From: Bacilli bacterium
GTDB lineage: Bacteria > Bacillota_I > Bacilli_A > RFN20 > CAG-826
NCBI GenBank assembly: GCA_022641095.1
Contig: JALCDB010000002.1
Location: 1-62,791, forward strand
Direction of reading: 5' to 3'
DNA length: 62,791 nt
The translations under genes were made by a program, and so were the position numbers. Positions 23,743 to 32,771 of this stretch are shown one piece after another (the stretch's first letter is position 1; each line of letters begins with the position of its first letter). The notes under the pieces were generated by a model, which did no database searches, was not told the origin of the DNA, and was given only the letters and a program-made list of their open reading frames with translations.

Positions 23743-24533
23743 AAAAGTGGGTCGACAATCTCATCAGCGGCCTCCTCGGCGCTTTCATCGTCATTCTCCT
23801 CGGATGCGAGATCACCATGATCGTGACCGAAAGGAAAAGCGGCTTGCCATCCTTGTTCGGCTATAGTTTCCTTTACGTCAAGACCGATTCGATGGTGGGG
23901 GATAGACCCGATTCTTTGCTCGTGGGCGACGGGATCGTCATCAAGCGTTACGATCCTTCCGCCGTCGAAGTCGGCGACGTCATCACCTTTTATGACGAGA
24001 AGGTTTCCTCGGGCTACGTTCCGACCCACGGCCTCGTGACCCATCGGGTCTACGATATCAAGACCGAAGACGGTGGCTTGCTTTTCTATTGCACGGGCGA
24101 TAACGTAAGCAGCGACCGGAACGCCTATAATATCGTGGCGGCGGCCGATTACAAAGGTACCATGGTGGCCCATAGCGTCGCCTTTGGCAGTTTTCTCGAG
24201 GCGACCCAGGAGACGTGGTTCATGCCCGTCACCGTGTTCGTGCCCCTTGGACTCCTGGCCATCTGGGAAGGGGCCGATATCTTCCGCGATGGAAGGAAAG
24301 CCGAAAAAGAGGAGCGGTCGCAAATCGAGGCGATGATGGCGGAAGCGGGGGTCAATCCCAGCGACGAGGGCACCCGACTCCTTTACGAGGAGAAGTTCCG
24401 GTACAAAATCGAGTTGCGTCACGAGGCGGAAGAGGCGAAGAAAAAAGAACGGGCCCGATATAGGAAAGAGTTCGCGAAGGCCAAGAAGAAGGCCAAATCC
24501 GAGACGCGAGAGGAAACGGGGGAGAACAAATGA
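23739..24533 (+). CDS. SipW-like signal peptidase I (Ser-His type)
   Basis: A 264-residue S26 peptidase of the ER/SipW type. A transmembrane helix at about 10-30 precedes the catalytic block VKTDSMVGDRPDSLLVGD with Ser51; His102 in LVTHRVYD takes the place of the lysine found in ordinary bacterial enzymes; TGDNVSSDR near 119-127 supplies the conserved acidic residue. A second helix lies at about 158-178. The last 80 residues are a lysine/glutamate-rich cytoplasmic tail not found in ordinary SipW. It presumably matures the SipW-dependent-type proteins encoded at 16469, 18510 and 19602. Overlaps both neighbours by four bases. Confidence 0.88.
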   Translation: MKKWVDNLISGLLGAFIVILLGCEITMIVTERKSGLPSLFGYSFLYVKTDSMVGDRPDSLLVGDGIVIKRYDPSAVEVGDVITFYDEKVSSGYVPTHGLVTHRVYDIKTEDGGLLFYCTGDNVSSDRNAYNIVAAADYKGTMVAHSVAFGSFLEATQETWFMPVTVFVPLGLLAIWEGADIFRDGRKAEKEERSQIEAMMAEAGVNPSDEGTRLLYEEKFRYKIELRHEAEEAKKKERARYRKEFAKAKKKAKSETREETGENK

Positions 24534-26479
24534 AGAAATCGAAATTGCCCACAATCACGGCCCTTCTGCTCGTCGGTTTCGTTTTTCTTGGACTCGAAGT
24601 GGGCCTTGCCGTGGCATTAGCTCTTTATTTCGGGTTCGCCGTTAGCCTCTTTTGGTTTTATCCCTGGCTTTTTCTCGTCGACGCGGTGCTTCTTTTGCTC
24701 ACGGGCGTCCTCGTCGCATTTCTTTTCTCCCGTCGCGCGCGTCTGCTTGAGGAGAAACGGAACGCGGGCGAATCCTTCCTCAACGAACGCTTCGTCTTCA
24801 CCGAGGCCAGACTCAAGGACTATCTTGTCCATAAAGAAAAACGCCATCGCTTAAAAGGGGTCCTCGCCGCCATCGTCGTCAAGGACATCAGCAGCGAGCT
24901 GCTGTCCCTATACGGCCCTCAAAAGGTTCGCTCCATCAACGAAATCTGCCTTAGTTGCATCGCGTGGCGCTTTGGCGAGGAAAACGAATGCCGCTACGCC
25001 TACAACATGCTTGATGGCTTCTATGTCTACAAGGATACCAAGAGCCTTGACGCTTTCCTCGACGAACTTAGGGGCGTGGCCGCCGACATCGCCGCCAAAA
25101 TCAAGGGCGACGAATCGCTCCCTTCCGTCCGCATCCTGATCGGCGTTTATCCCTTTTCCGCGGGCGACCAGGCCGAGGTGGGCTTCCGCCGGGCCGCTCT
25201 CGCCCAGAAATTCAACGCCGAAAGCCGGATCGATGACGAGGCGGTCGTCTATAGCCGCGAAATGGCGAAGCGCAGCGAGACGCAGCGCGACTTGGCCCTC
25301 GAACTCGTCCGAGGCCTTGAGAAAGAGGAATTCGAAGTCTATTACCAACCAAAATATCGTTTGAAGGACAAAAGCTTTTATGGCGCCGAGGCTCTTATCA
25401 GATGGCACCATCCAAGCCGCGGCCTTTTATTGCCGTCGCTGTTCATCCCCTTCGCCGAGGCCAGCGGCGACATCGCCCTTATCGACTATTACGTCTTCGA
25501 GCACGTTTGCCATAGCATCGCCGAATGGAAAAAGAACGGCACCCCGATCCTCGTCATGTCGATCAACCTTTCCCGCAAGACCGTCTACAACCCCGGCTTG
25601 CTTGAGTTCTTCCGCCGCACCTTAAGCAAATACGGCATCGATCCTAGGGCGATCGAGATCGAGCTCACCGAATCCATCGCGGCCAAGGAACAGATCTTTG
25701 TCGCCGACATGATCGCCAAACTGCGGAAAATCGGCTTTCAGACCGCGATCGATGATTTTGGCGTCGGCTACTCCTCCCTCGCCTCCTTGAAGCAAATCCC
25801 CTTCGACACCATCAAAATCGACAAATCTTTCATCGATGACATCGAGGTGAGCGAAAAGAGCCGTTCCATGGTTCACATGGTCATCGACCTGGGTCACAGT
25901 TTGGGCATGAAAGTGGTGGCTGAGGGCGTTCAGTCGCAGCGTCAGTCCAAGATTCTTTCCGGCTTTAGGCTTGACGCCATCCAAGGCTATTTTTATTCCC
26001 ATCCCCTTTCGGGATTCGATTACGTGCGTTTCTTGGCGGCCCACAAGATTTCCCCAAACGTTTTCGCCGAGGCCCCAAAGAGGAAAAAGGAACCCGAGCG
26101 GGTCTTGACCGCCGCCGAGGCCCAAACCAATTCGCGCGCCAATTTGAAACGCGGACACGATAGGCTTCCCCGCGCCGAGCTGAAATCCATCAAGGGGGCC
26201 ATTCCGAAAGAGGTGGGGGCGAACCGCGATTTTTCGAAAACCCCGGCGATCGTTCTGGTTCCTTCGCCTTCTCTTGAAGGGGTTTTGGAAAACGCCGCTC
26301 CCAAGGCCGATTCGCGCGCCCTTCTGAATAGTGGGCGCAAAGAAGGCGATATCGCCGCAAAAACCGTCTCAAAAAAGGAAAAGCCCTTCAATCCGATCGT
26401 CAATCTTCTGGATGAAAAGGGCCGCAATCCCGCGAAGAGGGGAGCGGCGAAGAGGAAAAGGAAGGGGAACGGGGAATGA
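24530..26479 (+). CDS. membrane-bound EAL c-di-GMP phosphodiesterase with degenerate GGDEF
   Basis: A 649-residue protein: two N-terminal helices (about 9-38 and 45-66), a degenerate GGDEF-like region (about 95-240), an EAL domain (about 265-515) and a basic disordered tail (about 530-649). The EAL domain keeps its catalytic set: E in EALIRW, N in SINLS, E in IEIELTES, DD in IDDFGVGYSS, K in IKIDKSF, E in AEGV. It should hydrolyse c-di-GMP to pGpG. Being inside a c-di-GMP-riboswitch operon, it could provide negative feedback on its own expression. Overlaps the genes on both sides by four bases. Confidence 0.9.
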   Translation: MKKSKLPTITALLLVGFVFLGLEVGLAVALALYFGFAVSLFWFYPWLFLVDAVLLLLTGVLVAFLFSRRARLLEEKRNAGESFLNERFVFTEARLKDYLVHKEKRHRLKGVLAAIVVKDISSELLSLYGPQKVRSINEICLSCIAWRFGEENECRYAYNMLDGFYVYKDTKSLDAFLDELRGVAADIAAKIKGDESLPSVRILIGVYPFSAGDQAEVGFRRAALAQKFNAESRIDDEAVVYSREMAKRSETQRDLALELVRGLEKEEFEVYYQPKYRLKDKSFYGAEALIRWHHPSRGLLLPSLFIPFAEASGDIALIDYYVFEHVCHSIAEWKKNGTPILVMSINLSRKTVYNPGLLEFFRRTLSKYGIDPRAIEIELTESIAAKEQIFVADMIAKLRKIGFQTAIDDFGVGYSSLASLKQIPFDTIKIDKSFIDDIEVSEKSRSMVHMVIDLGHSLGMKVVAEGVQSQRQSKILSGFRLDAIQGYFYSHPLSGFDYVRFLAAHKISPNVFAEAPKRKKEPERVLTAAEAQTNSRANLKRGHDRLPRAELKSIKGAIPKEVGANRDFSKTPAIVLVPSPSLEGVLENAAPKADSRALLNSGRKEGDIAAKTVSKKEKPFNPIVNLLDEKGRNPAKRGAAKRKRKGNGE

Positions 26480-27192
26480 TCGCGATCATAGGCGTCACCG
26501 ACGACGACATCCTCTATTTCCGCAACCGCATGGAGGTCGAGGAACGGGTGCCTTTGCTTGGCTCCCTCGTCGCGTATAAGGGCACGTTCGCGCGCGAGGA
26601 GGCGGTCGTCGTCGCCACGGGCGAAAGCGTTTATCTGGCCGAACTCGTCGCTGGTTTGCTTTGCGCCCGCTTCGAACCGTATCTCGTCATTTCGGTCGGC
26701 CTCGTCTACAGTTTTTCGAGCCAGCTAAGGCAAGGCGACGTCTTCATCCCGGAACGCTATTATCTTAGCGAGGTCGATTTTTCTAACAAGGATCGCACCA
26801 AATACGGCCAAATCCCCGGCCAACCGCCTTTTTTTGTGGGCGATTACGGCCTTAACGAAGAGGCGGAGCGGATGGCTTACCTCGTGAGCGACCGCTACGT
26901 CCAGCGCGGCTATCTCCTTTCGGGCAATTCCTTCATCGACAAACAGGGGCCCATCGAGACGCTCGTATCCGAGCGGTTTCTTAGCGAGGAGGGCCTCATG
27001 GCTTACGACAATTCCAGCGCCGGAGTGGCTCTTTCCTGCTCACTGGCTCACGTGTCGTTGCTTACCATCAAGGCCGTCGCCGGCCGCATTGGCAAGGAAG
27101 AGCATCGGCTCAATTATCTGCGCAAAGGGCTCGAGGTCATGCCGAGCATTGGCCAGATCGTCGCCCGGATGGTCATGGAGAAGGGACGATGA
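26476..27192 (+). CDS. degenerate nucleoside phosphorylase / MTA-SAH nucleosidase-fold protein
   Basis: A 238-residue protein with the phosphorylase/nucleosidase fold: it opens with IAIIGVTDDDILYF like Mtn enzymes, has ISVGLVYSF where IxTGxAGGL is expected, and DNSSAGVALSCSLAHVSLL in place of the substrate-binding E-M-E-x-A block. The catalytic aspartate that follows in true MTA/SAH nucleosidases (R-A-I-S-D) is glycine here (K-A-V-A-G). Enzyme activity is therefore doubtful; it may bind a nucleotide ligand. It is sandwiched, with four-base overlaps, between the EAL phosphodiesterase and the degenerate GGDEF/EAL protein, so a nucleotide-sensing role is plausible but inferred. Confidence 0.7.
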   Translation: MIAIIGVTDDDILYFRNRMEVEERVPLLGSLVAYKGTFAREEAVVVATGESVYLAELVAGLLCARFEPYLVISVGLVYSFSSQLRQGDVFIPERYYLSEVDFSNKDRTKYGQIPGQPPFFVGDYGLNEEAERMAYLVSDRYVQRGYLLSGNSFIDKQGPIETLVSERFLSEEGLMAYDNSSAGVALSCSLAHVSLLTIKAVAGRIGKEEHRLNYLRKGLEVMPSIGQIVARMVMEKGR

Positions 27193-30100
27193 ACTCCCAA
27201 AGGAAAAACGAAGCGAGAGCGCGAGGCGGCGGCTGGGCGCTGATGAAGAAGGCTTGGCCGGCTTTCGCCGGTTGCGCTTTCGCGTTCCTTCTCGGCGGGG
27301 TTCTTTTGCCCGTCGAGATCGCCTACGATTGGACGATCCCCCTTTATCTGACCGCCGGTCTCATCGCTTTGGCGGCGGCGGGCCTCATTGTTCTCATCGC
27401 CCTTGAGCTCGCTAGGTACGGGAAGACCGCCGACGAAAGCTTGGCGCAGATGGCGAGTCAGCTCGATGATTTCGGCCGCGGTGACGTCAAGTACGTCTCG
27501 ACCCGCCACCATCATCAGGCCCTCGACGATTTCCAAGGCGTTCTTAACCGGGCCCTCAATTCCTATTCTTCGCTTCGCTTTATTTACAGGACGAGCGAGG
27601 CCGATCGGGCTTTCGACGAGAAGATCGCCGCCGGCGTGGTCCTCGGCTTTCCCGAATTCGTCGATCGCTTGCCCCACGAAATCGAGCGCAACGCCAATTT
27701 CCGAAGCGCCGTCGTGTTCGTGAAGTCCCTTGGGGAAGGCGCTGGCGATCCCAGTCCGATGCGCGATCTTCATGAAGCGCTGATGGAGGCTTTCCCCTCT
27801 TCGCTGATCGGTTTGTACGATGACGCCACGTTCGTCCTTTATGACCGCGACGTCTCTTCCTTCCGAGCCCTGCGCGAGACCCTTGAGCGGCTCGTCGGCT
27901 CCTACAAATCGATGAAAGTCGCCAGGGGGGCCGACATCGCCAGCATCGCCTATTGTAAGGCGGGGGCCTCCGTCTATCCTTACGTCCCCCTCACTTCCCT
28001 CGTCGACGAGGGGCTCGCCGAACTCAGGAAGAGCGAAGGCGTCTCCATCACGAGCGACGTCAGCAAAGTGTATTATCCCCATGCCATTTTGACCGAGGAC
28101 AACAAGCGGATCGTCTATTTCGCGACCGTCGAGAGCTTTGAGGGGCTTTTCGATAAGGCCAAGACCTATTCCTCCGCGGTCCAGGCTTTGCGGAAATACG
28201 CCAATTGGCTTGCCGCCCAAGTCGGTTTCACCGCCACGGGCTTCCTTTCCTATTATCCGGAAACCGAGCAATACGACCTCGTTTTCGAGGGGCACCGCGA
28301 TCCAGCGAGCGCCTCTTTCAGCAAACTTGGCGTCCGCATCAAGCAAGCTTCCATCGATCCCTTTTACCGCGAGGCCCTTAACGATGCCTTCTTTGCCAGC
28401 TGCGACGCGGAGGAACTACCCCCAAGCCTCAGTGGCCCCCTTATGAATCTTGGCGTCGCTTCCTTTTGCTTCTTCGCCGTCCATAGCGGCGAGGAGAAGC
28501 GCGGCTTCGTCTATTTCACGAGCCTCGAGAAACGAGCCGCCCTTTCGATGCTGGAACGGGAGATGCTGTCCCGTTACGCCTCCTTGGCTTCGAGTTTCAT
28601 CGTCTCGGCTCAGGAGAAGAGCAAGACCGCCGAGAACAGCGCCGTCATCGAGGCCTTGAGCGATCGGACGGGCAAGTACATCTATTCGCTCGACCGGACG
28701 AGCCATCGCCTCACTTACCTTTCTAGGAACCTGAAACGCGCCTACCCCGAAGCCAAGGAGGGGGACCTGTGCTACAAGGCGCTCCGCGGGGAGGGTTCGC
28801 CCTGCTCTCACTGCCCGCTGTCCCATGGGGTCGATCACCGGATCATCGAGCGCATTTCTTCGACCGAATGCGCTATTTCGGCTCTTATATATAAAGGCGT
28901 CCGCAAAGGGCAAAGCACCATTCTCATCGAGGACACGGGACGGGAGAACGTCAAGAGCAGCAACCGCTTCCTCGACCCGAGCCTCCTTGTTCGCAACCGC
29001 GAGGCTTTGGCCCTCGATCTGTCGCGTCAGCTGAAACAACGCGACTCGGGCTACGTCCTTGGCCTCCGTCTTCTCAACCACGAGGAGCTCATCAAAAAAG
29101 CCACCGGCAGCGACGCCGCTTCCATCATGGAAATGGTGGCCAAGAGCATTCGCGACGCCGGATACGGCGACATCGTCTATCGCCTGGGGGATTTCGAACT
29201 TCTTTTCCTCCTCAAGAGCTATCAGAAGAACAAAATCCTCGGCCTCGTCGAAGAGGTCGCCGAAATCACCAAAGGCCCTTTCGACTACCAACTCATCAAA
29301 CTGGAGCCGGAATATTCCTATTGTTTCGTCGGCTATCCAGGCGAGGCCCAAACCCCGCGCGAAATCGTTTCGCTCGTCGAAAGCGAACTCAACCGAAGCG
29401 AAGGCTTCGGGCCAGGGCAAGTGGTGCAGGTGGCCGACAACCATCCGCGTTTCGCGTTGCGGGAGGATTACGTCGACGATCTCCTTTCCAAAACGCTCGC
29501 GCGCGACGTGGTGCCGATCGCCATTCAGCCTCTCTATCAAGCCAACACCAAGAAAATCGCTTCGATCGACGTCTTCGCCCGTTTGTTCACCGCTTCGGGG
29601 GACCAGATTCCTTCGGGCGAGCTCTTCGCCGCCGCCGGACGGAAGAAAATCCTCGAAAAGGTCGATCTTGGGGCCCTGTGGAGCGCCGGGAAATTCATCG
29701 ACGACCATGACGAGGACGCCCTTTCGAAGAGCTCCATCGAGTTCATCGGCGTCCGTTTGGGGGTCGCCTCGATCAAGAACCCCGATTTCGTCCTTGAGGT
29801 GAAGCGGTTCTTCGGGAAGTACGCGCTTCCGAAGCGTTACCTGCATTTCCTCGTCGATGTCAGGGTTTGCTTGGAGAACAAGGAAAGCGTGAAGGCCATC
29901 ATGGCGGATCTATCGCCCTACGGCATCGTTTGGGAAGGCATTTCGGCGAATGAGGAAAACGTTTCCCTCGACGAGATGAAGGCCCTTGGGATCGGTTGTT
30001 TGCGGAGCGAAATGTCGCTCATTTCGCGCGCCGCGACGAATTCGAAGGATTATCAGGCCATTTCCCGCTTCGTCTACGCGGCGACCCGCGCCGGTTTCCG

Positions 30101-30239
30101 CCTCGCTTGCTGCGGCATCGAGACGGAGGAGGAGCGGCAGATCGCCGAGCATCTCGAGTTCCCGCTTCTCTCGGGCTATTACCTGAGCGAACCGCTCAGC
30201 GAGAACGACTTTTTGCAGACCTTGGCTTTTGCCAAGTAA
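27189..30239 (+). CDS. large membrane protein with degenerate GGDEF and EAL domains (putative c-di-GMP receptor)
   Basis: A 1016-residue protein: two N-terminal helices (about 23-48 and 52-76), a GGDEF-like region (about 135-280) without signature, a GAF-like region (about 320-475), a PAS-like segment (about 490-590, with a CSHC motif), a second GGDEF-like domain in which the signature reads RLGDFE (about 600-720), and a degenerate EAL domain (about 770-1014) with IDVFARL where EAL should be. No catalytic cyclase or phosphodiesterase set survives, so it more likely senses or transmits c-di-GMP to the assembly machinery, as LapD does in other bacteria. Last gene of the operon. Confidence 0.82.
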   Translation: MNSQRKNEARARGGGWALMKKAWPAFAGCAFAFLLGGVLLPVEIAYDWTIPLYLTAGLIALAAAGLIVLIALELARYGKTADESLAQMASQLDDFGRGDVKYVSTRHHHQALDDFQGVLNRALNSYSSLRFIYRTSEADRAFDEKIAAGVVLGFPEFVDRLPHEIERNANFRSAVVFVKSLGEGAGDPSPMRDLHEALMEAFPSSLIGLYDDATFVLYDRDVSSFRALRETLERLVGSYKSMKVARGADIASIAYCKAGASVYPYVPLTSLVDEGLAELRKSEGVSITSDVSKVYYPHAILTEDNKRIVYFATVESFEGLFDKAKTYSSAVQALRKYANWLAAQVGFTATGFLSYYPETEQYDLVFEGHRDPASASFSKLGVRIKQASIDPFYREALNDAFFASCDAEELPPSLSGPLMNLGVASFCFFAVHSGEEKRGFVYFTSLEKRAALSMLEREMLSRYASLASSFIVSAQEKSKTAENSAVIEALSDRTGKYIYSLDRTSHRLTYLSRNLKRAYPEAKEGDLCYKALRGEGSPCSHCPLSHGVDHRIIERISSTECAISALIYKGVRKGQSTILIEDTGRENVKSSNRFLDPSLLVRNREALALDLSRQLKQRDSGYVLGLRLLNHEELIKKATGSDAASIMEMVAKSIRDAGYGDIVYRLGDFELLFLLKSYQKNKILGLVEEVAEITKGPFDYQLIKLEPEYSYCFVGYPGEAQTPREIVSLVESELNRSEGFGPGQVVQVADNHPRFALREDYVDDLLSKTLARDVVPIAIQPLYQANTKKIASIDVFARLFTASGDQIPSGELFAAAGRKKILEKVDLGALWSAGKFIDDHDEDALSKSSIEFIGVRLGVASIKNPDFVLEVKRFFGKYALPKRYLHFLVDVRVCLENKESVKAIMADLSPYGIVWEGISANEENVSLDEMKALGIGCLRSEMSLISRAATNSKDYQAISRFVYAATRAGFRLACCGIETEEERQIAEHLEFPLLSGYYLSEPLSENDFLQTLAFAK

Positions 30240-30262
30240 AAGGCGGGAAAAAGAGCCGTGGA

Positions 30263-30874
30263 TTATCTCGCGGCCCTTTCGCCATGATTTTTCTTATAGG
30301 CGCTCAGCCCATAAAGGGCGTTGCGGGCGATGGCGCGCTTGGTTTCGGGCGTGTTGTCCACCTCGTGACGGATGAGAGCCTTGCCCGCCGCCGCGCATTC
30401 GCGAAGAAGGTGGCACACCATCAGATAGGAATCGAGGTCGTTGTCGTATTTCTTTTTGAGAGGGAAAGCGGAAACGATGACTTCGACGAGGCCTTTCATC
30501 CTGACCTTGAATTCCTTGTAGCCCGCGATTTCATTCGTGCGCGGAAAAATGTGGGCGTAGTTGACGGCGAACTCGGTGGCGGCGGGAGAGGCGACGGCTT
30601 CGTCGAGGATTTCGACGAACACGTCTTCGATGTCGTGGTATTTCGCGATGGCCCGCTCAAACCGTTTCGTGACGTCTAGCAAAGAATAGGCGTTGGTCGC
30701 GGCGATGAGCCGGGCCTTGGTTTTGAAGTGCGAGAAAATGACGAATTCGCTGCAACCGGCCCTTTCGGCGACTTCGCGCATCGAGAAGCGGTTGACCCGC
30801 ATGGTCCCGCCGGCGACTTCGATGGTGGCGAGAATGATTTTCTCGTCGATGTTGGGGAGCGGGCGGCGGCTCAT
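30263..30874 (-). CDS. TetR-family regulator (second of an overlapping pair)
   Basis: A 203-residue TetR-type regulator: MRVNRFSMREVAERAGCSEF is the start of its helix-turn-helix at about residues 24-60, followed by an all-helical ligand domain. Its start overlaps the stop of the upstream TetR gene (ATGA), so the two are cotranslated and may form a heterodimer. It ends 23 bp from the stop of the large c-di-GMP operon, transcribed toward it. Ligand and targets are not visible. Confidence 0.88.
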   Translation of the reverse strand: MSRRPLPNIDEKIILATIEVAGGTMRVNRFSMREVAERAGCSEFVIFSHFKTKARLIAATNAYSLLDVTKRFERAIAKYHDIEDVFVEILDEAVASPAATEFAVNYAHIFPRTNEIAGYKEFKVRMKGLVEVIVSAFPLKKKYDNDLDSYLMVCHLLRECAAAGKALIRHEVDNTPETKRAIARNALYGLSAYKKNHGERAAR

Positions 30875-31452
30875 GGGCGGTCGTTCCCTTTCAGGTAATG
30901 GCCGACGCCGCCGGTGATGCGCCGATAGGTCGAGACCCGGACGGCCTCGCTATCGGGCCAGACCCCGCGAATGACGAAGGAGGCTGCGACGACGATGATG
31001 CGGACCAAAGAGGCGAAGGCGATATAAAAGCCTTCGTCGTTGCCGAAGGAGTAGTCGGAGAGGATGTCTTTGCCGCTCGCGATCACGAGATTGCGGAACG
31101 AGATGGCCACTTCCCGATTCCTTCCTCCGTGGTCGACGGAGTGGCTGTAGTTTAGGAGATAGATGGTTTCCGCGCGTTCCCGAATTTGGCGGTCCAGGGC
31201 CCTATCGACCAGCTTTTGCTCTCGAAGCCCTTCCTTCACGAAACCCGTATAGGCGATGGTGATGCGGTGGCCGCAATAGGCGTTGGCGGCGTCGATCAGT
31301 TCGTTCTTCGTGGGGAAACGCGCGAAAAGCGTCGGTTCGGAAACCCCGGAACGCCTGGCGATGCCCTTCGTGGAAAAATCTCGGTTGGCTTCGTTGCTTC
31401 CGCCAAGGGCGATCGTTTCCCGAATGAGGCGCTCGCTTAAATAATCTTCCAT
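30871..31452 (-). CDS. TetR-family regulator (first of an overlapping pair)
   Basis: A 193-residue TetR-type protein with the helix-turn-helix FSTKGIARRSGVSEPTLFAR at about residues 26-45 and a helical C-terminal domain. A TAGGGAAAC ribosome site precedes the ATG, and a TAGAAT -10-like box lies about 30 bp further upstream. Immediately downstream, with a four-base overlap, is a second TetR gene. Two consecutive TetR genes are unusual and suggest a joint regulator. Confidence 0.88.
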   Translation of the reverse strand: MEDYLSERLIRETIALGGSNEANRDFSTKGIARRSGVSEPTLFARFPTKNELIDAANAYCGHRITIAYTGFVKEGLREQKLVDRALDRQIRERAETIYLLNYSHSVDHGGRNREVAISFRNLVIASGKDILSDYSFGNDEGFYIAFASLVRIIVVAASFVIRGVWPDSEAVRVSTYRRITGGVGHYLKGNDRP

Positions 31453-31634
31453 GTTTCCCTAGTTTTTATCTCTTCCTCATCATTCTAAAGCGGTCTTCAA
31501 AAGCATTTCAAGGCTCACTTAACATATTAAATTCCATGGGCAAGGGAGCGACTCTCGCTTTTGGCGGTTTTTACCTCACGGCCCCTTTGGTGCTATTATA
31601 CTTAGTGAAAATCAGGAAAGGACGTCTTCCCAAT

Positions 31635-32672
31635 ATGGGCGAACAGCATCTTTTGACTTCCGGGCCTTTGCTGGACGAAAAAGGGAATCTTGCCGAATGC
31701 GGCTACGCTTTTTCTTTAGTAAAGACCTATGACCGCAAGGCCATCAAGGCCCCGAAAGGCCGCATCAAGGAATGGGACTATTACTATGTCGGCGACAAGG
31801 AACGGGGCATCGCCCTCACGATCGATGACAACGGCTACATGGACATGTGCAGTTGCACCGTCTTCGATTTCCGGGTCCCGGGTTACGAAGAGAGATCGAT
31901 CATGCACCCATTCAGTTATGGCAAACGCAAATTGCCCGCCACCTCGAAAGAGGGCGACACCGTTTACCTCGACAAGAACGTGACCATGAAGTTCACCCAC
32001 GAAAACGGGAAACGGCACCTTTATATGGTGTGGCCGAAGTTCGGCAAGGGCGGGGAGGAGCTCCGTTGCGACGTCTTCCTCGAGGAGACCAATCCGAATT
32101 CGATGGTCATCGCGACCCCCTTCAAGAAGGCGGCCCATTTCTACTATAATCAGAAAATCAACTGCCTTCGGGCGAGCGGATATGCCAAACTCGGCGATGA
32201 CTTCATCGATTTGAACAAGGACGCCTATGGCGTGCTCGATTGGGGCCGTGGGGTTTGGACCTATCGGAATGCGTGGTATTGGAGCTCGCTTAACGCCATC
32301 CAGGACGGCCACGTGATCGGCTGGAATCTCGGCTATGGCTTCGGCGATACGAAAGCCGCGAGCGAGAACATGCTTTTCGTCGACCGTAAAGCCTATAAGC
32401 TCAATGACGTGGCTTTCGATATCCCCATGGACAAGCGGGGACGGGACGACTTTTTGAAACCATGGCGTTTTCGGAGCCAGACGGGGGATATCGACCTCGT
32501 TTTCACCCCGAGGATCGATCGCCATAGCCTGACCAACGCCCTCATCATCGAGAGCAAACAGCATCAGGTCTACGGCTCTTTCAGCGGCAAGTTTTTGGTG
32601 AATGACCTTTCCGAGGCCATCGAGATCCATGACCTGCCGGGTTTCGCCGAGAAAGTCTCCAATCGGTGGTGA
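31635..32672 (+). CDS. DUF2804-family protein
   Basis: A 345-residue soluble protein resembling DUF2804, a family of unknown function with a beta-rich, lipocalin-like core. The start MGEQHLLTSGPLLDEKGN and the motifs KEWDYYYVGD, DWGRGVWTYRNAWYWSS and GWNLGYGFGD are characteristic. I chose the ATG at 31635 because TATTAT/TATACT boxes at 31594-31602 lie between it and the longer in-frame start, with AGGAAAGG as a ribosome site. It ends in a good terminator. Confidence 0.78.
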   Translation: MGEQHLLTSGPLLDEKGNLAECGYAFSLVKTYDRKAIKAPKGRIKEWDYYYVGDKERGIALTIDDNGYMDMCSCTVFDFRVPGYEERSIMHPFSYGKRKLPATSKEGDTVYLDKNVTMKFTHENGKRHLYMVWPKFGKGGEELRCDVFLEETNPNSMVIATPFKKAAHFYYNQKINCLRASGYAKLGDDFIDLNKDAYGVLDWGRGVWTYRNAWYWSSLNAIQDGHVIGWNLGYGFGDTKAASENMLFVDRKAYKLNDVAFDIPMDKRGRDDFLKPWRFRSQTGDIDLVFTPRIDRHSLTNALIIESKQHQVYGSFSGKFLVNDLSEAIEIHDLPGFAEKVSNRW

Positions 32673-32690
32673 TCCTCTCTTGAAGGGATA

Positions 32691-32716
32691 AGGCATCCAT
32701 GGCGGGTGCTTTTTTT
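32691..32716 (+). terminator. terminator after the DUF2804 gene
   Basis: GCATCC / GGTGC hairpin with six-base loop and seven T. Confidence 0.75.
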
Positions 32717-32748
32717 AAAGCGAAAGCCCCGTTCGCCAAGAACGGGGC
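32717..32748 (-). terminator. terminator of the GPH transporter gene
   Basis: GCCCCGTT / AACGGGGC perfect hairpin with seven-base loop, followed on the minus strand by a T-rich stretch. Confidence 0.65.
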
Positions 32749-32771
32749 AACGAAAGGGAAAACCAGTCGCG

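Noticed and set aside
28416-29846. 476-codon open frame antisense to the degenerate GGDEF/EAL gene
   Set aside because: Composition artefact of high GC third positions on the sense strand; the translated sequence is low-complexity in D, E, G and V with no domain.
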